Origin: Geomonas azotofigens
GTDB taxonomy: Bacteria > Desulfobacterota > Desulfuromonadia > Geobacterales > Geobacteraceae
Reading direction: 5' to 3'
NCBI RefSeq assembly: GCF_018919395.1
Contig: NZ_JAHLME010000004.1
Span: 1 to 64,000, forward strand
DNA: 64,000 bases
In this document: positions 29,379 through 39,273 of the stretch, piece by piece
How positions within the stretch are numbered: position 1 is the stretch's first letter
Layout: each line of letters opens with the position of its first letter
The notes under the pieces: model-generated
What the model was told of the DNA's origin: nothing
The model's input: only the letters and a program-made list of their open reading frames with translations
Database searches by the model: none
Position numbers and translations under genes: made by a program

Positions 29379-31961
29379 CTAAAGGATCACCATGAAGACC
29401 GCGGCGGCGGCGAGGATGAGCAGGCGGTGCCCGAAGAGCGCCTGCCGGGGCAGGCCGTCCTGGCGCTGCAACTTGGCCAGGATCACCCAGGAGAAGAGGG
29501 CGGCCAGCAACAGCAGCGGGTAGATGAGCAGCCGAAGCGTTCCCAGTTCCGGGGTGAGCGCCGCCGCGTCGAGCACGTTTTCGAGCCCGAGCGCCTGGAT
29601 GAGGAGCGGGACGATCTGCGCGCCCCCCTCGACCAACGCCCGGAAGAAGATCATGAACAGCCCGGCCACGGCCAACGGGAGATAGGCGAGCCCGCTGGTG
29701 GTGAAGACCGAGCGCCAGCCGGTGCCGCGCACGGAGGCGGAGGCGAGGCAGGCGAGCAGGGGGAAGCCGGCCGCGATGCCCAGCGCGAGCAGGTAATCCT
29801 GCACGCTCCAGATGGTGCGCGAGAAAATTTCCAGCTGGCGCCCCGCCACCAGTGGCGTCCCCTTGGCGGCGATGACGACGCCGATGAGCGTAGTGCTGAA
29901 GAGCGCCTCGCGGAAGCCGCGCCGGGCCCGGTTGAAGCCGCCCCAGGTGGGGTTTCTCAGGTCGAGCTGCATGGAGCGGTGCGGGCAGCTCCTGACGCAG
30001 TTCAGGCAGAGCACGCAGTGATCGGAGCTGTCGACGCCGGAGGGGTGCAGCCCCATGGGGCACCCCTTCTCCTTGATGCAGTCGTCGACGCGGCAGCGGC
30101 TCAGGCAGACATTGTGGTTACTGTGCATCTCAAGCGGCGAGATGCGCGACACGAGGCTCACGATCCGCCCCAGGGGGCACAAAAACTTGCACCACCCCCG
30201 GCGGCCGATGACCAGGTCCGCGCTCACGGTGGCGCAGAGTATCCCGGAGAGGAGCACCCCGGTGGCCCCCGCGTAGCTGAACATGCCGGTCGCCTGCTCC
30301 AGAAGGAGGATCACCACCAGCGCGGCGAAGGAGAGCGACGGCCCCCAGCGGCGCAGCCAGGGGGCGGGGTCGCGCACCACGCGGCTGGAGACCCCGAGGT
30401 ACTCGCCGATCGCCTCCATGGGACAGAAGCTGCACCAGCCGCGGGCGAACAGGAAGGCGGTGAGCAAAAGCGCCGGCCAGCCGATGGTCCAGGCGGCCAG
30501 GTTGGCGGCGTTATGCTGGCGCGGTCCGAACAGCGCGTAGAGTGTCACGCCGAGAAAAAGCGGCACGGTAAGCCAGCGCAACAGGCGCGGGAAGCGCGGG
30601 TTCCTAGCCAGGTTCTCCACGGCCGGCAGCGTGAGCAGGTTGAAGCGGCCGTCCCCGAAGGGGTGCCCCTGCAGCGAGATGTGCTCGGGCTGGATCTCGT
30701 CATCGTTGCAGACCACCACCGCGCGCGAGACGACCTGGTACAGCTCGCTGGCGTTCAGGGGCCAGTCGTGGTCCACCAGGCGGTTCAGCGCGTCCTGGGA
30801 GAGGCGGCGTACCTGTTTGTGGTGCTTGGCGTTCAGGGACTTCAAAAGGCTCCGGGCGATGACCGGGATGTCCTTCTTGCGCTCCCTGAGCGGCACGAGC
30901 TCCAGGGTCTCGACGGAAAGCTTCTTGAAGAGCACCGCGTTGAACTTGCCGCTTTCCACCAGGGGGCGCAGCGGCTTGCCGCTGGTGGCGATGATGCGCA
31001 CCTGGGCGCTTCTGAGCTTGGTCTCGCCGCGGCGGGTGAAATGGCCGGTCTCCATGAATTCGACCAGCTCCTCCTGCACGGCGCTGGAGAGACAGTCGAT
31101 GTTCCTGAGGATGATGTCGCCACCGGCTGCGAGCTCGATCATGCCGCGCCTGACCCTGCGCGCGTACATGGCCCCCTCCGGCGCGTGCCCGAACAGGGCG
31201 GCCTCCTGGGCGAGCCCCAGGAGGAGCGAGTTCTGCTGAGCCGAGTCGCTGGCGGAGCATTCCTCGCCCATCACCGGGGGAGGGGAGGCGCAGTCGAGAA
31301 AGAGGATCGGACGGTCCCCGGTGCTGTGGAAATGGATCAGGCGGGCGGCAAGGTCCTTCCAGGTCCCCGGCTCGCCGAGGATGAGGACGTGGCTCCTGGT
31401 CCCGGAGAGGTGCTGCAGGCGCTGGTTGAGAAGACGCACCCACTGCGAGGTGCCGGGGAACTCGCCGAACTCGGGAAGAAGCTGCCAGCCGATGATGTTG
31501 GTGATCACCTCGCGGTGCTCGCTCTCCTCGCGCTGGTGGCGGTGCGCCCAGCTCCCCAACTGCGCGGCCAGGATGCGGCTCAAGTTGGCGTAGAGCAGCG
31601 GCATGCTCTCCAGCAGCTCCTCGAAGTGCTCCCGGGTGAGCCGGCCGGCCTGGACCTCGGTGATGGCGCGAACGTCGGCGGAACGTTTCTCGTCGGTGAG
31701 GATGGCCCGCTCGCCGATCACGTTGCCGATGCCAAGCTCGGTGAGGTTGAGGATCTGCCCGCAACGGTCCAGGAGTTCCACCCGGATCCTGCCGGAGAGG
31801 ATCACGTAGAGCTCCTGCGCCGGTTCGCTCCTGGCGAGGATCACGTCGCCGGCGGCGAAATCGCGCAACTCCAGGCGCTGCGCGATGCGCTCCAGGTCGT
31901 GCTGGTTTAGGCCGTTGAAAAGGCGTATGCCCGAAATGGTCTCGGAACTGATTGAAGCCAT
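29379..31961 (-). CDS. Fusion: cyclic-nucleotide-binding, degenerate AAA+ and polyferredoxin membrane domains
   Basis: 860 residues; GGGAGA precedes the ATG. Residues 10-125 form a Crp-type cyclic-nucleotide-binding domain. Residues 155-430 align with the central domain of sigma54 activators (ALFGHAPEGA, GMIELAAGGD, ELVPLRERKKDIP), but the Walker A reads GEPGTWKD, the Walker B acidic pair is RNID, and the sigma54-contact loop is GAMYAR. Residues 455-860 are a NapH/YccM-like membrane part with GWCSFCP (510, 513), GWCKFLCP (591, 595), a four-Cys cluster (619-634) and a canonical CxxCxxCxxxCP cluster (649-659) for iron-sulfur centres. Together this suggests a membrane redox protein gated by a ligand, not a transcription activator. 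No partner gene adjoins it. Confidence 0.85.
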   Translation of the reverse strand: MASISSETISGIRLFNGLNQHDLERIAQRLELRDFAAGDVILARSEPAQELYVILSGRIRVELLDRCGQILNLTELGIGNVIGERAILTDEKRSADVRAITEVQAGRLTREHFEELLESMPLLYANLSRILAAQLGSWAHRHQREESEHREVITNIIGWQLLPEFGEFPGTSQWVRLLNQRLQHLSGTRSHVLILGEPGTWKDLAARLIHFHSTGDRPILFLDCASPPPVMGEECSASDSAQQNSLLLGLAQEAALFGHAPEGAMYARRVRRGMIELAAGGDIILRNIDCLSSAVQEELVEFMETGHFTRRGETKLRSAQVRIIATSGKPLRPLVESGKFNAVLFKKLSVETLELVPLRERKKDIPVIARSLLKSLNAKHHKQVRRLSQDALNRLVDHDWPLNASELYQVVSRAVVVCNDDEIQPEHISLQGHPFGDGRFNLLTLPAVENLARNPRFPRLLRWLTVPLFLGVTLYALFGPRQHNAANLAAWTIGWPALLLTAFLFARGWCSFCPMEAIGEYLGVSSRVVRDPAPWLRRWGPSLSFAALVVILLLEQATGMFSYAGATGVLLSGILCATVSADLVIGRRGWCKFLCPLGRIVSLVSRISPLEMHSNHNVCLSRCRVDDCIKEKGCPMGLHPSGVDSSDHCVLCLNCVRSCPHRSMQLDLRNPTWGGFNRARRGFREALFSTTLIGVVIAAKGTPLVAGRQLEIFSRTIWSVQDYLLALGIAAGFPLLACLASASVRGTGWRSVFTTSGLAYLPLAVAGLFMIFFRALVEGGAQIVPLLIQALGLENVLDAAALTPELGTLRLLIYPLLLLAALFSWVILAKLQRQDGLPRQALFGHRLLILAAAAVFMVIL

Positions 31962-32068
31962 CGTTCTCCCGGCTTCGGCAGGAGGTTACCCGGTGCGGTG
32001 GCCGTTGGGCCGGGGCGGCTGCCGAAGAGGTTTACGATGGTAGCGTAAAAGGCGGGGCGGTGTCTAAA

Positions 32069-32103
32069 GCGTATACCGCGCTTAGGGTTGCGGGCGCGTA
32101 TAC
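32069..32103. repeat. Pair of GCGTATAC direct repeats
   Basis: Two copies of GCGTATAC start 27 bases apart, upstream of the fusion gene. A TTGACG element adjoins the outer copy on the minus strand. Possible operator and promoter region; weak evidence. Confidence 0.35.
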
Positions 32104-32164
32104 GTCAATGGGGCGGGCGGGGATCAGTGACGCACGAGGGAAGAGGTGCTGCGGGGGAGGGGGG

Positions 32165-33397
32165 TCACCAACTGCGGCGGACGGCCGCCACCACGCGCCG
32201 GGCCCCGTGCAGCGCGCCCAGAGGGCCCTTGTCCGGGCCGTAGGGGAGATCGCCCCCGACGGTGACCTTCCAGGTGTCGGTGACGTTGTAGCCGACCTCC
32301 GCCTTGACGAGGCCGTCGCCCCGTTCGAGGCCGCAGTCCCAGACCAGCTTCCAGGCGCCCCACTCCTCGGTCTGGTTCCAGGCCACGATCAGGGCGGGGA
32401 GGAGACCGCGGTCGAAGAGGAGCGTCGGATCGACCGGCGGGTCGATGGCGTTGCCGGCCAGGGTGATGAGGAGCGTCCCGTCCCCGAAACCGCGCTCGAC
32501 GCTCAGGGTGCCGATCAGGGCATCGCCCAACTCGCGGTCCGACGAGAAGAGGGCGGCAGCCTCGCCGCGCACCACGTAGGGACCGGCCACCCGGGACACC
32601 TCGACGCCGACCCCGTGCTCGCGCGGATAGCGCCGTCCCACCGAGATCACCGGGACCGGCCCGCCCTGCAGGGCGGGGTCGAGAGAGAAGGCCAGGATGG
32701 GGGCGGGGCGCACCCCGCTTCTGGCCCAGACGCCGAGGTCCCAGTCGCCGTGGGTCGCCAGGAGGCGCAGGGCGGCGAAGCCGGGGAGCGGTGGCGCGTC
32801 CTCCACCTCCTGGAATCTGGTCCCGGCCGGGAGGGCGCCCGAGGCGATGGGGGCGTTGCGGCTGCCCAAGGGGGGGAGGCGCCAGGGTGTGGTCACCGGC
32901 ACCAGCACCGCCTGGTAGCGCAGGTTCTCCTCCTGGCCGCTCAGGCGGACGGCCCAAAGCGGCAGCTTCTCGTCGGCGAAGGGGTCGGTAACGTCGCGGG
33001 GGAGGAAGGCGTCGGCGGGGGAGTAGCCGTCGGTCTTGCCCCAGCCGAGCTGGAAACGCCCGAACTCCAGGTCGTGCGACGGGGCGAGCGGGACGCGCAG
33101 CCAGAGCTCCGGGGCCGAGAGCGGCGCTCGCCGGAGCTTTCTGTCGGCCGGGTCGAAGACCAGCGGGCTCGTCTGCGGCGAGGTGAGCCACTCGGCGCGC
33201 AGGGAGGCGGTGAACTGGCTCTCGGCGAGGCGCTGTTCCCACTTGCCGTAGAGCGTGCCCCAGCCGGCGCCGTAGGGCTCGCCGGCGAAGCGCTCGCCGT
33301 AGGCGAAGCCCTTCAGCTCCGCGTAGCCGGAGAAACCTTCGGCCAACGCGGAGCAGGGGAGCAGCAGCAGTACTAGGAGCAGGAGGAACGGTCTCAA
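32165..33397 (-). CDS. Outer-membrane beta-barrel protein
   Basis: 410 residues. The start is a TTG overlapping the previous stop (TTGA), giving a signal peptide (RPFLLLLVLLLLPCSALAEG). The rest is alternating beta strands rich in aromatic residues (GYAELKGFAYGERFAG, LEFGRFQLGWGKTDGYSP), ending in Trp. It resembles DUF1302-type or porin-like barrels. It is the last gene of the TetR-ABC1-ABC operon, next to a LolA-like protein, so it may be the outer-membrane partner of that export system. Confidence 0.75.
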   Translation of the reverse strand: MRPFLLLLVLLLLPCSALAEGFSGYAELKGFAYGERFAGEPYGAGWGTLYGKWEQRLAESQFTASLRAEWLTSPQTSPLVFDPADRKLRRAPLSAPELWLRVPLAPSHDLEFGRFQLGWGKTDGYSPADAFLPRDVTDPFADEKLPLWAVRLSGQEENLRYQAVLVPVTTPWRLPPLGSRNAPIASGALPAGTRFQEVEDAPPLPGFAALRLLATHGDWDLGVWARSGVRPAPILAFSLDPALQGGPVPVISVGRRYPREHGVGVEVSRVAGPYVVRGEAAALFSSDRELGDALIGTLSVERGFGDGTLLITLAGNAIDPPVDPTLLFDRGLLPALIVAWNQTEEWGAWKLVWDCGLERGDGLVKAEVGYNVTDTWKVTVGGDLPYGPDKGPLGALHGARRVVAAVRRSW

Positions 33398-34200
33398 TCG
33401 CCCCCCTCGCGGGTCAGGTTCTGCAGCGTGAAGCGGCTGGCGGGCTGGGGACGGTTGAAGGAGATCTGTTTCAGCGTCACCGTGGTGTGGCTCCCCTTCT
33501 TCAGGTCGGTCATCTCCATGCGCGCGGCGACGTAGTGCCCCTCGACGTTCTTGATGTCCGAGAGGATCAGGCGCTTGGCCGGCTCCTTCTCCCCCTTCCT
33601 GATCAGGTCCTCGCGCACCAGGTAGAGGATGTCCTTTCTCAGGTAGAGGATCAGCTTCTGGTAGATCGACTTGCTCCCCTTCTCCAGCGGGATCGCGGTG
33701 ATGACCCAGCAGGGCTGGCCGTCGAGCGTTTCCTCCCCCTGCAGCGAGACCTTGTACTTCTCGTGGTCGAACTCCTCCATGTCCTCGTAGTTGAAGTCGG
33801 TGCCGACGAAGGAGGCGTCGCGGTCCTGCGGCGCGATGCGCCGTTCCCGTTTCATGGAGGGGAGGTAGAGCCACTGGTCCGGGTTGTCCGACCCCGGCCG
33901 CGGCAGGGAGAGAAAGCCCACCCCCTTCACCTCGGGAGGATCGGTGAAGCGGATCAGGTTTTTGGAGTCGCCCGCGTACCCCTGGCGGTAGCTGTTCCAC
34001 CCCTTCTTGCGGACCTTCCCCTCCTTGTTGACCACGGTGAGGTCGCCTGAGTACTGCTGGGTCTTGGTGCGGTGCCGGCTCTCCGATTCCTTCAAGAGCG
34101 CGCGCGCGTCGGGGGCGGCGAAGGTGGGGGCGGAGTAAAGGGGGACGAGGAGCGCGGCTGCGACAGCGAGCAGCAGCGTCTTGGCGAGATTTCGGATCAT
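33394..34200 (-). CDS. Outer-membrane lipoprotein-sorting (LolA-like) periplasmic protein
   Basis: 268 residues with GGAGG upstream and a signal peptide ending near APTFA (residue 28). The mature part has the fold pattern of LolA-like proteins (QQYSGDLTVVNKEGKVR, RFTDPPEVKGVGFLSLPR, DQWLYLPSMKRERRI). Such proteins sit beside FtsX/MacB or RND exporters and carry hydrophobic cargo across the periplasm. Located between the permease gene and the outer-membrane barrel gene. Confidence 0.82.
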   Translation of the reverse strand: MIRNLAKTLLLAVAAALLVPLYSAPTFAAPDARALLKESESRHRTKTQQYSGDLTVVNKEGKVRKKGWNSYRQGYAGDSKNLIRFTDPPEVKGVGFLSLPRPGSDNPDQWLYLPSMKRERRIAPQDRDASFVGTDFNYEDMEEFDHEKYKVSLQGEETLDGQPCWVITAIPLEKGSKSIYQKLILYLRKDILYLVREDLIRKGEKEPAKRLILSDIKNVEGHYVAARMEMTDLKKGSHTTVTLKQISFNRPQPASRFTLQNLTREGGD

Positions 34201-34287
34201 TGGAAAATACCTCCGTTGGATAAATGTGCAGACGGCAGTACCCTTGGCCGTCCATCCCCCCTCCCTCCGGGAGAGGGACGGTCCGAC

Positions 34288-34396
34288 TGTAGGGGCGAAT
34301 GATTATTCGCCCAACTGCCGGTGGCCCGACCGCCGTCAATGGCGAGAGAGGCTGCGGTGCGACAAAGGGGGGCGAATGATTATTCGCCCCTACAGG
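34288..34396. repeat. REPIN-like element: two inverted-facing palindromes
   Basis: GGGGCGAAT and ATTCGCCCC arms around GATT occur twice, at 34289-34312 and 34366-34395. The outer ends are inverted copies (GTAGGGGCGAAT on the left, ATTCGCCCCTAC on the right), so the roughly 105-base unit has the layout of two REP sequences forming a REPIN. A third single copy lies inside the CHAT gene at about 48976. It sits between two genes of one operon. Confidence 0.7.
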
Positions 34397-34415
34397 TTTC
34401 CGATGCCCACGGGCA

Positions 34416-36964
34416 TCATTCGTACTCAATCGCCTCGGTCACCTTGACCCCGGCGGCCTGGCGCGCGGGGATGCCGGCGGCGAGGAAGGAAACCAGGGGG
34501 AGCGCCACGATGAGCTCTCCCAGCACCTCCCACGGGTAATGGTGCGGCATGGCCCAGCCGGTGAAGGCCCTGGCCACCGGCCCCTCCATGAAGGAGGCGA
34601 AGAGGTTCCCTGCCGGAAGCGCCAGCATGAGCCCCACCATGGCGAGCACCAAGGCCTCCAGCACCACGCTGCGCGCGATCTGCCCGGGGAGCGCCCCGAG
34701 CGCCTTCAATATCCCGATCTCGCGGGTGCGCTCCGCCACCGAGATCAGCAGCGAGGTGACGATGCCGAGGAAGGCGACCCCGAGCGCCAGCAACACCGTG
34801 ATGCGCATGACGGCGTAGAAGGCGTCGATCGCCTTGCCGATCTCGTCCTTGAACTCGCGCTGGGTCGAGATGAGCGCGGGATAGCGGCCGGAAAGCTTGG
34901 CGCGGATAGCGTCGCGCACGCGGCCGGGATCGGTCCCCGGCGTCACCGAGACGTCGTAGATGTCGACCCGGTCGTCCTGCCAGTGCCTCAGAAAGACCTT
35001 GCGGTCGAGGAAGACGGCCCCCTGGTCCGAGGAGTAGTCGCGGATCACGGCGGCGATGGGGAACTCCACCATCCCTCCCGGCGTGTTGAGCGGCACCTTG
35101 TCGCCGATGCCGAGGCCGAAGCGGTCGTGGAAGTTCTCGGTGACGGCGCACATCTCCTTGTTGAGCAATCCCTCCCGCATGGCATCCCGATTTCCCTGGG
35201 CGAAGTCGTAGCGCACCCGCTGCATCAGCGTGTCCATCTCCACGGAGCCGACCAGGATCTGCCGGCCGCGAAACTGGGGGCGGATGGCGCGGTAGCTCTC
35301 CACGGTGCGCACGCCGGGAAGCGCCAGGATCTCACCCTTCACCGCGCCGGGATAGAGGAAGTCGGGACGCGAGAAGTTGGCCGAGGCGCGCACGAAGAGG
35401 TCGCAGGTGAGGATGTCGTCCATCCAGCGCACGATGGTGAGCCTGGTGGACCCCATGTACCCCCCAAGCCCCAGCACGAAGGTGAGCGAGAGCGCCATGG
35501 CCATGATGGTGCCGGCGCTGCGGCGCGGGTTGCCCAGGAGCGAATCCGAGGAGAGCGGGCCTGCGGAGGGGAAGAGGCGGGTGAGCAGCGGGCCCAAGGC
35601 GACCAGGACGGCGCGGGAGAGCGGACCGATCAGGAGCACGAGGCCGACGCCGCCCAGAAGGAGCACCGAGAGCACCAGGGCGTTTCCCTTGACCACGCTG
35701 CTCAAGGCGAGCGCCACGGCGCCGGCCACCAGGGCGACCCCGGCGGCGATGCGCGGGCCGATCCGGCGCTGCACCCGGGCCTGGAACGAACCCTTGGCGA
35801 AGGCCTCGGTGGGGGAGATGCGCGAGGCGGAGAGGGCGGGCCCCCAGGCGCCGACCAGCGAGGCGATCAGTCCCAGCAGCATGGACTGCAGCACGATCGC
35901 CGGGGTGAGGTGGACCACGCCGGAGCCGGAGATGCCGTACACCATCTCGGTACTCTGCCCCATGCTCACCAACAGCGCCTGCGAGAAGGCGGTGCCGGTC
36001 AGGCAGCCGAGCGCGCCGCCAAGGAGGCCGATGATGAGCGCCTCGGCCAGGAACAGGACCTGCACCTGGCGCGGCGTGGCGCCCAGGGCGCGCAGCGTGC
36101 CGATGTCGCGGCGCCTGCGGTTCACCGAGACGTTGAAGGCGTTGAAGATGAGGAAGATGCCGATGGAGAGGGCGAAGGCGCTGGAGACGTTGAAGCCGGC
36201 GGTGAAGTTGGCCACCAGGCGCTCCATCTGCTCGCCGCGCCTGGCCGGGGTCTCGACGCGGTAGGCCGGGCCGAGCGCCTTTTGCAGCAGCTCGGTCCCC
36301 TGGGCCACGCTGACCCCGTCCTGGAGGCGCACGTCGATGCGGTCGAAGCGCCGTCCGCGGCCGAAGAGTTCCTGCGCGGCGTAGACGTCCACCACCATCA
36401 GGTTGCCGCCGAAGGCCTGGGCGAACCCCTTGGGGCTCATCAGGCCGCGCGCGGTCACCTTCCTGACGCCGCTGGGGACCTTGACGGCGAGGGAGGTGCC
36501 GGTGGCGAGCCCTGCGCGTTTGGCGAACTCGCGGGTGAAGAGGGCGGAGTCGGGCTGGGCCAGGAAGAGTAGCGGATCGTCCAGGTCGGCGTCGTCCCCT
36601 TCGAAGCCGTAGTCGCGCATCTCGCGGTCGCCCAAAAGATCGACGCCGATCACCATCAGGCTTCCCAGTTCCCCCTTTTCCGGGACCACGATCTGCTCGA
36701 TCACCGGGGAGGTGGCCCGGATGCCGGGGAGGTTGCGGAGCCGTTCCTGCAGCGCCTCGGGGACGCCACCCTCCATGGTCACCTGGAGCTGCGCCTTGCC
36801 GGCGACCCGGTCCACCGTGGAACCGATGCCGACCACCAGCGCGTCCTGCGCCGTCTTGATGGAGCTGAAGGTGGTGACGCCGACCACCACCCCCAAGAGG
36901 GTGAGGATGGTCTTGGCCAGGTGGCGCCGCGCGTAGGAGAGGGAGAGGTGACGCAGCAGGAACC

Positions 36965-36968
<4 letters not shown>
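34416..36968 (-). CDS. FtsX-type ABC transporter permease
   Basis: 850 residues with an N-terminal helix (about 18-40), a MacB-like periplasmic domain, and two FtsX blocks of three to four helices (about 268-420 and 715-850), plus a central pair of helices. RRRRDIGTLRALGATPRQV and RTREIGILKALGALPGQI are the conserved cytoplasmic loops that contact the ATPase. This is the double-FtsX architecture of exporters that extract lipids or lipoproteins from the inner membrane. Its ATG overlaps the ATPase stop (ATGA). Confidence 0.88.
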
Positions 36969-37654
<686 letters not shown>

Positions 37655-37715
37655 GGTTGGTTCCTCCTTGGCAGGGGCGAACGTCTTTCGTCCCTGCACG
37701 ATGTTATGCCTGTTA

Positions 37716-37806
37716 CTCCTCCCCCCGGAGGGGGGAGGTTGGGAGGGGGGCAGCACGCAGGTTGCTACGCTCCCCCTCCCTAACCCTCCCCCTCCGGGGG
37801 AGGGGA
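37716..37806. repeat. Second REPIN-like element, CT-rich hairpins in inverted pair
   Basis: Two GC-rich hairpins, CCTCCCCCC-GGA-GGGGGGAGG (37718-37738) and CCTCCCCC-TCC-GGGGGAGG (37785-37803), flank a roughly 45-base centre. The second half is close to the reverse complement of the first. This is a different family from the GGGGCGAAT repeat but has the same layout. The right-hand hairpin overlaps the 3' end of the ABC1 gene and supplies its last codons and stop. Confidence 0.6.
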
Positions 37807-39273
37807 GGTTTCATTTCGAGCGGCCATCGTTGCGCTCATTTCTCCACCGTCCCTGCCGCTCTCCCGCCGGTAGATCTCCTGGAAATCGCAGCGCCCCTTC
37901 AAGCGGTACACGACGCCCCGCGCCCCCAGGACGAACCGGGTGGTCCAGATGTGCACCGGCATGCCGCGCATGAACCCCTTGCGCGTCACCTCGACCATGG
38001 CGTCCATGCCGCGACGGAAGAAATCCTCGTCGCCGAAGTCGAAGGTCCCCTCGGTGAGCCACGGCTCCAGCTGCCAGCGGATCACGCGGCCGATCAGCTC
38101 CAGGCGCTCCCGCCCCATCTCTTCCGCGGATTCGTACAGCGACGACTTGACGATGAGCCGCTCCATCTCCGCCTCGTCCCGGCGCAACAGCGCCTCCTCC
38201 ACCTCGACCTGCAACTGCCACTCCTCGTCGGTCAATTGCCGGGTGCAGCCGAAGTCGACCAGCCCGAGCCGCCCGTCCGGCATGAAGATGTAATTGCCGG
38301 GATTGGGGTCGGCGAGAAGCCAGTGGGTGCGGTACAGCATGCGCATGGTGGCGACGGTCATCAGGTGGGTGTAGCGGTCACGCAGTTCCTGTGAGGGGGC
38401 GGAGTCGAGTAATTCTTCCAGGTGCACCCCCTCCAGGTGCTCCGTGGTCAGCACCCGGCGCGAGGAGAATTCCGGGTAGACGCGCGGGATGACGATACCC
38501 TCCTCCGGGACGAAGGAGTCGCGTACGGTTTGGGCGAAGCTCGCCTCGGCGAGGTAGTCGGTCTCCGCCAAAAGCACCCGTTCCACCTCGGCCAGCTTGG
38601 CGACGACGTTGCCCCAATCCTCCCCCAGCCGCATCGGCTGCATGAGCAGGCGCAGGTTCTTGAGATCCGCCTCGATGGTGCTGGCGATGCCGGGATACTG
38701 GATCTTCACCGCCACCAGTTCGCCGGAGTGGAGCCGGGCACGGTGCACCTGCCCCAGCGAGGCGGCGGCGAAGGCCTCCCTCTCGAAGCTCGCGAACAGC
38801 TCGTGGGGCTCCTTGCCGAACTCGTCCAGGAAGACCTCGCGCACCATGGCGTAGTGCATGGGGGGAGCCTCGAAGTGGAGCGCCGGGAGGAGGCGGGCGA
38901 ACTCGTCGGGAAGGGCGTCCGGGAAGGTGGCCAGCATCTGACCGAGCTTCATGACCGCCCCGCGCAGGTAACCCATGGTGCCCAGGAGCTCGAGCGCCGC
39001 CTTCAGGTGGGTCTCGCTTTTGAGCCGCTCCCGCTCGTCGGCGTCGGCCCAGCGGCTGCGCAGCCAGTAGGCGAGGTAGGCGCAGGTGACCTTGGCCTGC
39101 AGCGACCCCAGGATCCAGAGCCGGGAGAACGAGGTGGTGGGAGGACGCCTGGCGGCGACGCTTTCGACCAGCTCGGCCAGGCGCCTTCGTGCCGCCTCTT
39201 CCTGGCGCGGCATCAGGTCGAGCAGCGCCGCCCGGTCCTCGATCCCCCTTTTGCGCCGGGTCTCAGCAGTCAT
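37780..39273 (-). CDS. ABC1/UbiB (AarF) family kinase-like protein
   Basis: 497 residues. Conserved ABC1 signatures are visible: LGQMLATFPDALPDEF (the KxGQ-type motif), the Ala-rich loop AAASLGQVHRA, the Lys in VAVKIQYPG, LAETDYLAEA, DPNPGNYIF and LVDFGCTRQL. The family is ATP-binding and supports ubiquinone or lipid metabolism. Its place after a TetR regulator and before an ABC exporter suggests a role in handling the exported hydrophobic molecule. The C-terminal NETSPPPEGEG is coded by a repeat element. The start overlaps the regulator gene by 11 bases. Confidence 0.88.
   Translation of the reverse strand: MTAETRRKRGIEDRAALLDLMPRQEEAARRRLAELVESVAARRPPTTSFSRLWILGSLQAKVTCAYLAYWLRSRWADADERERLKSETHLKAALELLGTMGYLRGAVMKLGQMLATFPDALPDEFARLLPALHFEAPPMHYAMVREVFLDEFGKEPHELFASFEREAFAAASLGQVHRARLHSGELVAVKIQYPGIASTIEADLKNLRLLMQPMRLGEDWGNVVAKLAEVERVLLAETDYLAEASFAQTVRDSFVPEEGIVIPRVYPEFSSRRVLTTEHLEGVHLEELLDSAPSQELRDRYTHLMTVATMRMLYRTHWLLADPNPGNYIFMPDGRLGLVDFGCTRQLTDEEWQLQVEVEEALLRRDEAEMERLIVKSSLYESAEEMGRERLELIGRVIRWQLEPWLTEGTFDFGDEDFFRRGMDAMVEVTRKGFMRGMPVHIWTTRFVLGARGVVYRLKGRCDFQEIYRRESGRDGGEMSATMAARNETSPPPEGEG

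Noticed and set aside
33398-34429. N-terminal extension of the outer-membrane barrel frame to 34429
   Set aside because: This part is antisense-free but in a different frame over the LolA-like gene, with arginine/proline-rich low-complexity translation; the signal peptide begins at the TTG at 33397.
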